Source: Sphingopyxis sp. FD7
GTDB lineage: Bacteria > Pseudomonadota > Alphaproteobacteria > Sphingomonadales > Sphingomonadaceae
DNA: 64,000 nucleotides
Reading direction: 5' to 3'
Assembly (NCBI RefSeq): GCF_003609835.1
Contig: NZ_AP017898.1
Location: forward strand, 496,001 to 560,000
Position numbers and translations under genes: made by a program. Below are positions 62,006-64,000 of the stretch, one piece after another. Position 1 is the stretch's first letter; the number at the start of each line of letters is the position of its first letter. Under the pieces are notes generated by a model, which saw nothing but the letters and a program-made list of their open reading frames with translations, was not told where the DNA came from and made no database searches.

Positions 62006-62590
62006 TCATGGCTTGGCACTGCGCTGCGATGGCGCTCCCGGACTGTTCCCGACGATCCCCGTAAACTTGGAAAGCGCACGCACGCCGACAGCGGGTTTCA
62101 CCCCAGTCAGCATCTTGGCGGACAGATAAAGATTGCGCGCGAGGTTCGGACTATGGTCGGTGCCGACCGCGATCGGGATGATACGGTTCGCGTCCTTCAC
62201 CGGGCGTACCCAGGCTACGGGATGCCCGACCCAGGGGAGGCCGACCCGACCCGAGCGCAGCATCGCTTCGTCGGCGCCGAGCGCCCGAACCCGCCAGCCA
62301 TAACGGCGTCCGAGGTCTTGGAGCTTCGGCCAGAGGTCGGCGCAGGGGAGGCAGCCCGGCGCCGTGCTCATCTCGACGATGAAGGCGCCGCCCGCGCCGC
62401 GCAACTCCTCGGCGAAGTTAGGCGGAAAGGACCGCGTTACCGGAACGCGCGCGAGCCAGACGTTCATCTCGGCCGCGCTCGCAACCGGGTGGATCGCGGC
62501 GCGCGCCGCCTGCTCGCGCGAAGGGGACTGCGCGAGCGCCGGCAAGGCGAGGCCGACGCAGAGCAGCGAGAGGAGGGCGCGCGCCTTCAT
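62006..62590 (-). CDS. trbB: TrbB-like thioredoxin-fold transfer protein
   Basis: 194 residues; signal peptide (LLSLLCVGLALPALAQ) and a CxxC motif in TAPGCLPCADLWPKLQ. Periplasmic thiol-disulfide exchange for the F-type apparatus. Position between traF and traH fits F-plasmid order. Overlaps traF by 4 bp. Confidence 0.75.
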   Translation of the reverse strand: MKARALLSLLCVGLALPALAQSPSREQAARAAIHPVASAAEMNVWLARVPVTRSFPPNFAEELRGAGGAFIVEMSTAPGCLPCADLWPKLQDLGRRYGWRVRALGADEAMLRSGRVGLPWVGHPVAWVRPVKDANRIIPIAVGTDHSPNLARNLYLSAKMLTGVKPAVGVRALSKFTGIVGNSPGAPSQRSAKP

Positions 62591-63474
62591 GGCCGAGGTT
62601 CAAGGCTCGAGGTGACGAGATCGCCGCCGAGTACGCGGGGATCGGTCGCAGAGACCGGCCCCGCCGACAGGGCATCGAAGAAGCCGTCCTCTTCGCCCGC
62701 GCCGGTCAGGAATTGCTCGGGCCGGATATCGCCGAGCAGCAGCCGCACCGCCTGGTAAGCGGTCTGCGAAAGGTTCGGATAGGATTCGACGCCGCTCGCG
62801 ATCACCATGCGCTGGGCGCTGCCGCGGCGGATCACCATCGTCGTCGGCGTGATCTCGACCCCGAACCGCGTGGCGAGTTCGGGCCGCTGGTCGATGTCCA
62901 TCAGCGTGACCTGCCAACCGGTTTCCTCGCGGAAGCGCTCGATGATCGGCCACTGCACGCGGCAGTATCCGCAGCTCGAGCGCGAGAACATCACGAGCGC
63001 GAACTGCCCGGCCTGGCCGCGAAGATAGTGCCGCCGGACCTGCTCCTTCTCGGCCCCCATCGTGGCACGCGCGTCCCCGACCATCGGGTTGGCGGACTTG
63101 GCGCTGAGTTCGGGGTGATGAAGCATCGCGACCTGGGTGACGCCGGCGAAGGCGCGGGCCTTTCGCCTCGCAAAGTCCTGCAAGCGCCAGAAATCGGCGA
63201 CGGCATCGATCGTGAGCACGGTCGCGGCATAGTCGCGCTGCGCCTCGATCAGCTTGCGGATCTTCGGCGGCGTTAGGCGCGCAAGCTCTGCCATCGGCGG
63301 AATCCGGGGCTTCGCCAGCGCTTCGGGGTCCGCATCGTCATCCTTAGGCGGCGGGGCCTGATACCACCAATAGCCTTGCTTGGGTTCGGGCTGAGCCGTG
63401 CGGGAAAGCTGAGCCGCAGCGGGCACCGCAACGCCGACGGCCAGCGCGACGAGCGAGAGCAGGGAAGCGCGCAT
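62587..63474 (-). CDS. traF: conjugal pilus assembly protein TraF, F-type
   Basis: 295 residues from ATG 63474. A signal peptide (LLSLVALAVGVAVPAAAQ) precedes YWWYQAPPPKDDD and a thioredoxin fold with FSRSSCGYCRVQWPII and ITPTTMVIRRG. Periplasmic. Coupled to its neighbours by 4-bp and 1-bp overlaps. Confidence 0.9.
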   Translation of the reverse strand: MRASLLSLVALAVGVAVPAAAQLSRTAQPEPKQGYWWYQAPPPKDDDADPEALAKPRIPPMAELARLTPPKIRKLIEAQRDYAATVLTIDAVADFWRLQDFARRKARAFAGVTQVAMLHHPELSAKSANPMVGDARATMGAEKEQVRRHYLRGQAGQFALVMFSRSSCGYCRVQWPIIERFREETGWQVTLMDIDQRPELATRFGVEITPTTMVIRRGSAQRMVIASGVESYPNLSQTAYQAVRLLLGDIRPEQFLTGAGEEDGFFDALSAGPVSATDPRVLGGDLVTSSLEPRP

Positions 63475-64000
63475 CACAACAACTTCTCCATCCGCTTGAG
63501 CTCGCCGATCGGCACCGGGCCATAATAGCGGCTGTCGAACCCGCTCGGATGGTGCGAGCCGACATAGATGGTGCCGGGCAGGATCAGCCCGTTGTCGGGA
63601 CGCCAATGCTCGAGCCGCTGGCCGTTTCGCCCGAACGGTTTGCTGATACCGAGCAGCTTGCCTTCGCAGAAATACCAGCCGTCGAGCGCATTGGGTTCGA
63701 AGGTCGAAGGCTTCTCGATCAGGCTGATGCGCTCGCCGGGAAAGCAGAGCGCGAACTTGGTGACATTGACAGGTTTTGGTCCCGCGAGCGGATGCGAGAG
63801 CGTGAACATGACGAGGTCGCCTTTCGCGATCGGCCCCGGCGCGGCGCGCACGGCCCAGGCGTCGATCGACGGCGACATGACCCAAGTGACCTGTGCCATC
63901 GCCCAGCAGGCGAAAAGGCCCGAGGGAATGACGATCGCGCAGGCCTTCCATAGCCGGTTCGGGCGCGCGGGCTGCCCAAGCCCTTCACTGCCGAGCGCGA
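63474..64000 (-). CDS. S26-type conjugative signal peptidase, 5' end cut
   Basis: The frame is open to the window end, so the start is missing. An N-terminal membrane helix (LWKACAIVIPSGLFACWA) leads into MSPSIDAWAV, with the catalytic Ser of the MxPS motif; later GDLVMFTLSHPL and PGTIYVGSHHPSGFDSRYYGPV. RP4 TraF-type enzymes cyclise or trim pilin. Confidence 0.8.
   Translation of the reverse strand, partial: ALGSEGLGQPARPNRLWKACAIVIPSGLFACWAMAQVTWVMSPSIDAWAVRAAPGPIAKGDLVMFTLSHPLAGPKPVNVTKFALCFPGERISLIEKPSTFEPNALDGWYFCEGKLLGISKPFGRNGQRLEHWRPDNGLILPGTIYVGSHHPSGFDSRYYGPVPIGELKRMEKLL

Noticed and set aside
1..64000. CRISPR arrays, tRNA or rRNA genes
   Set aside because: No regularly spaced repeats with spacers and no tRNA T-arm or rRNA-like stretches were found by reading both strands.

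Overview
The window is high-GC DNA from an alphaproteobacterium, most likely a sphingomonad (Sphingomonadaceae). The pointers are plasmid-type DUF736, DUF2493, DUF5983 and DUF2285 genes, F-type conjugation genes, a LuxR-LuxI-PhyH block, a lasso peptide cluster with isopeptidase, TonB receptor and FecIR, and an alphaproteobacterial-type SOS box. It reads as part of a large conjugative plasmid or integrative conjugative element. Genus and replicon type cannot be decided from the sequence alone.

Layout. 1-4.5 kb: small plasmid-type genes of mostly unknown function, including a GHKL ATPase gene that looks split by an in-frame stop. 4.8-10.7 kb: a two-gene defence candidate, a HEPN-like protein followed 16 bp later by a 1454-residue HNH-NACHT STAND NTPase. 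11.0-19.7 kb: a sulfide/persulfide island. A nine-gene minus-strand operon (persulfide dioxygenase, two YeeE proteins, a DUF442-SQR fusion, TauE, DoxX, CydAB and a CydX-like peptide) diverges from a peroxiredoxin-BigR pair across a perfect palindrome. 19.9-21.8 kb: a tyrosine recombinase broken by a frameshift and an IS3-family element; near-identical 21-bp repeats flank the island plus recombinase. 21.9-24.35 kb: an operon with a LexA-type SOS box, carrying two SRAP paralogues and a secreted nuclease.

25.4-35.3 kb: DUF736, two DUF2493 paralogues, a TraC-like gene, an oriT-like repeat region, then a ribbon-helix-helix protein, TraD coupling protein, MobF relaxase and lytic transglycosylase. 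35.3-38.6 kb: DUF2285, RadC and an HTH membrane regulator. 39-51 kb: the quorum-sensing and lasso peptide region. luxR, luxI, phyH and gntR run straight into the lasso genes A, B and C; isopeptidase, TonB receptor, FecR and ECF sigma factor converge from the other strand. 51.5-55.6 kb: small regulators, ParDE, an MNT-HEPN fusion, a PIN/RHH pair and a MarR-like protein. 55.6-64 kb: the F-type mating-pair genes traG, traH, trbB-like, traF and an S26 peptidase cut by the window end, with an AAA/DUF4143 ATPase inserted on the opposite strand.

How it fits together. The conjugation machinery is split around a cargo block. The most interesting cargo is a complete new lasso peptide locus whose biosynthetic genes lie in the same direction as, and 101 bp behind, a quorum-sensing operon. 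This suggests density-dependent production, TonB-dependent recapture and isopeptidase hydrolysis of the product. The second most interesting is the HEPN plus HNH-NACHT pair.
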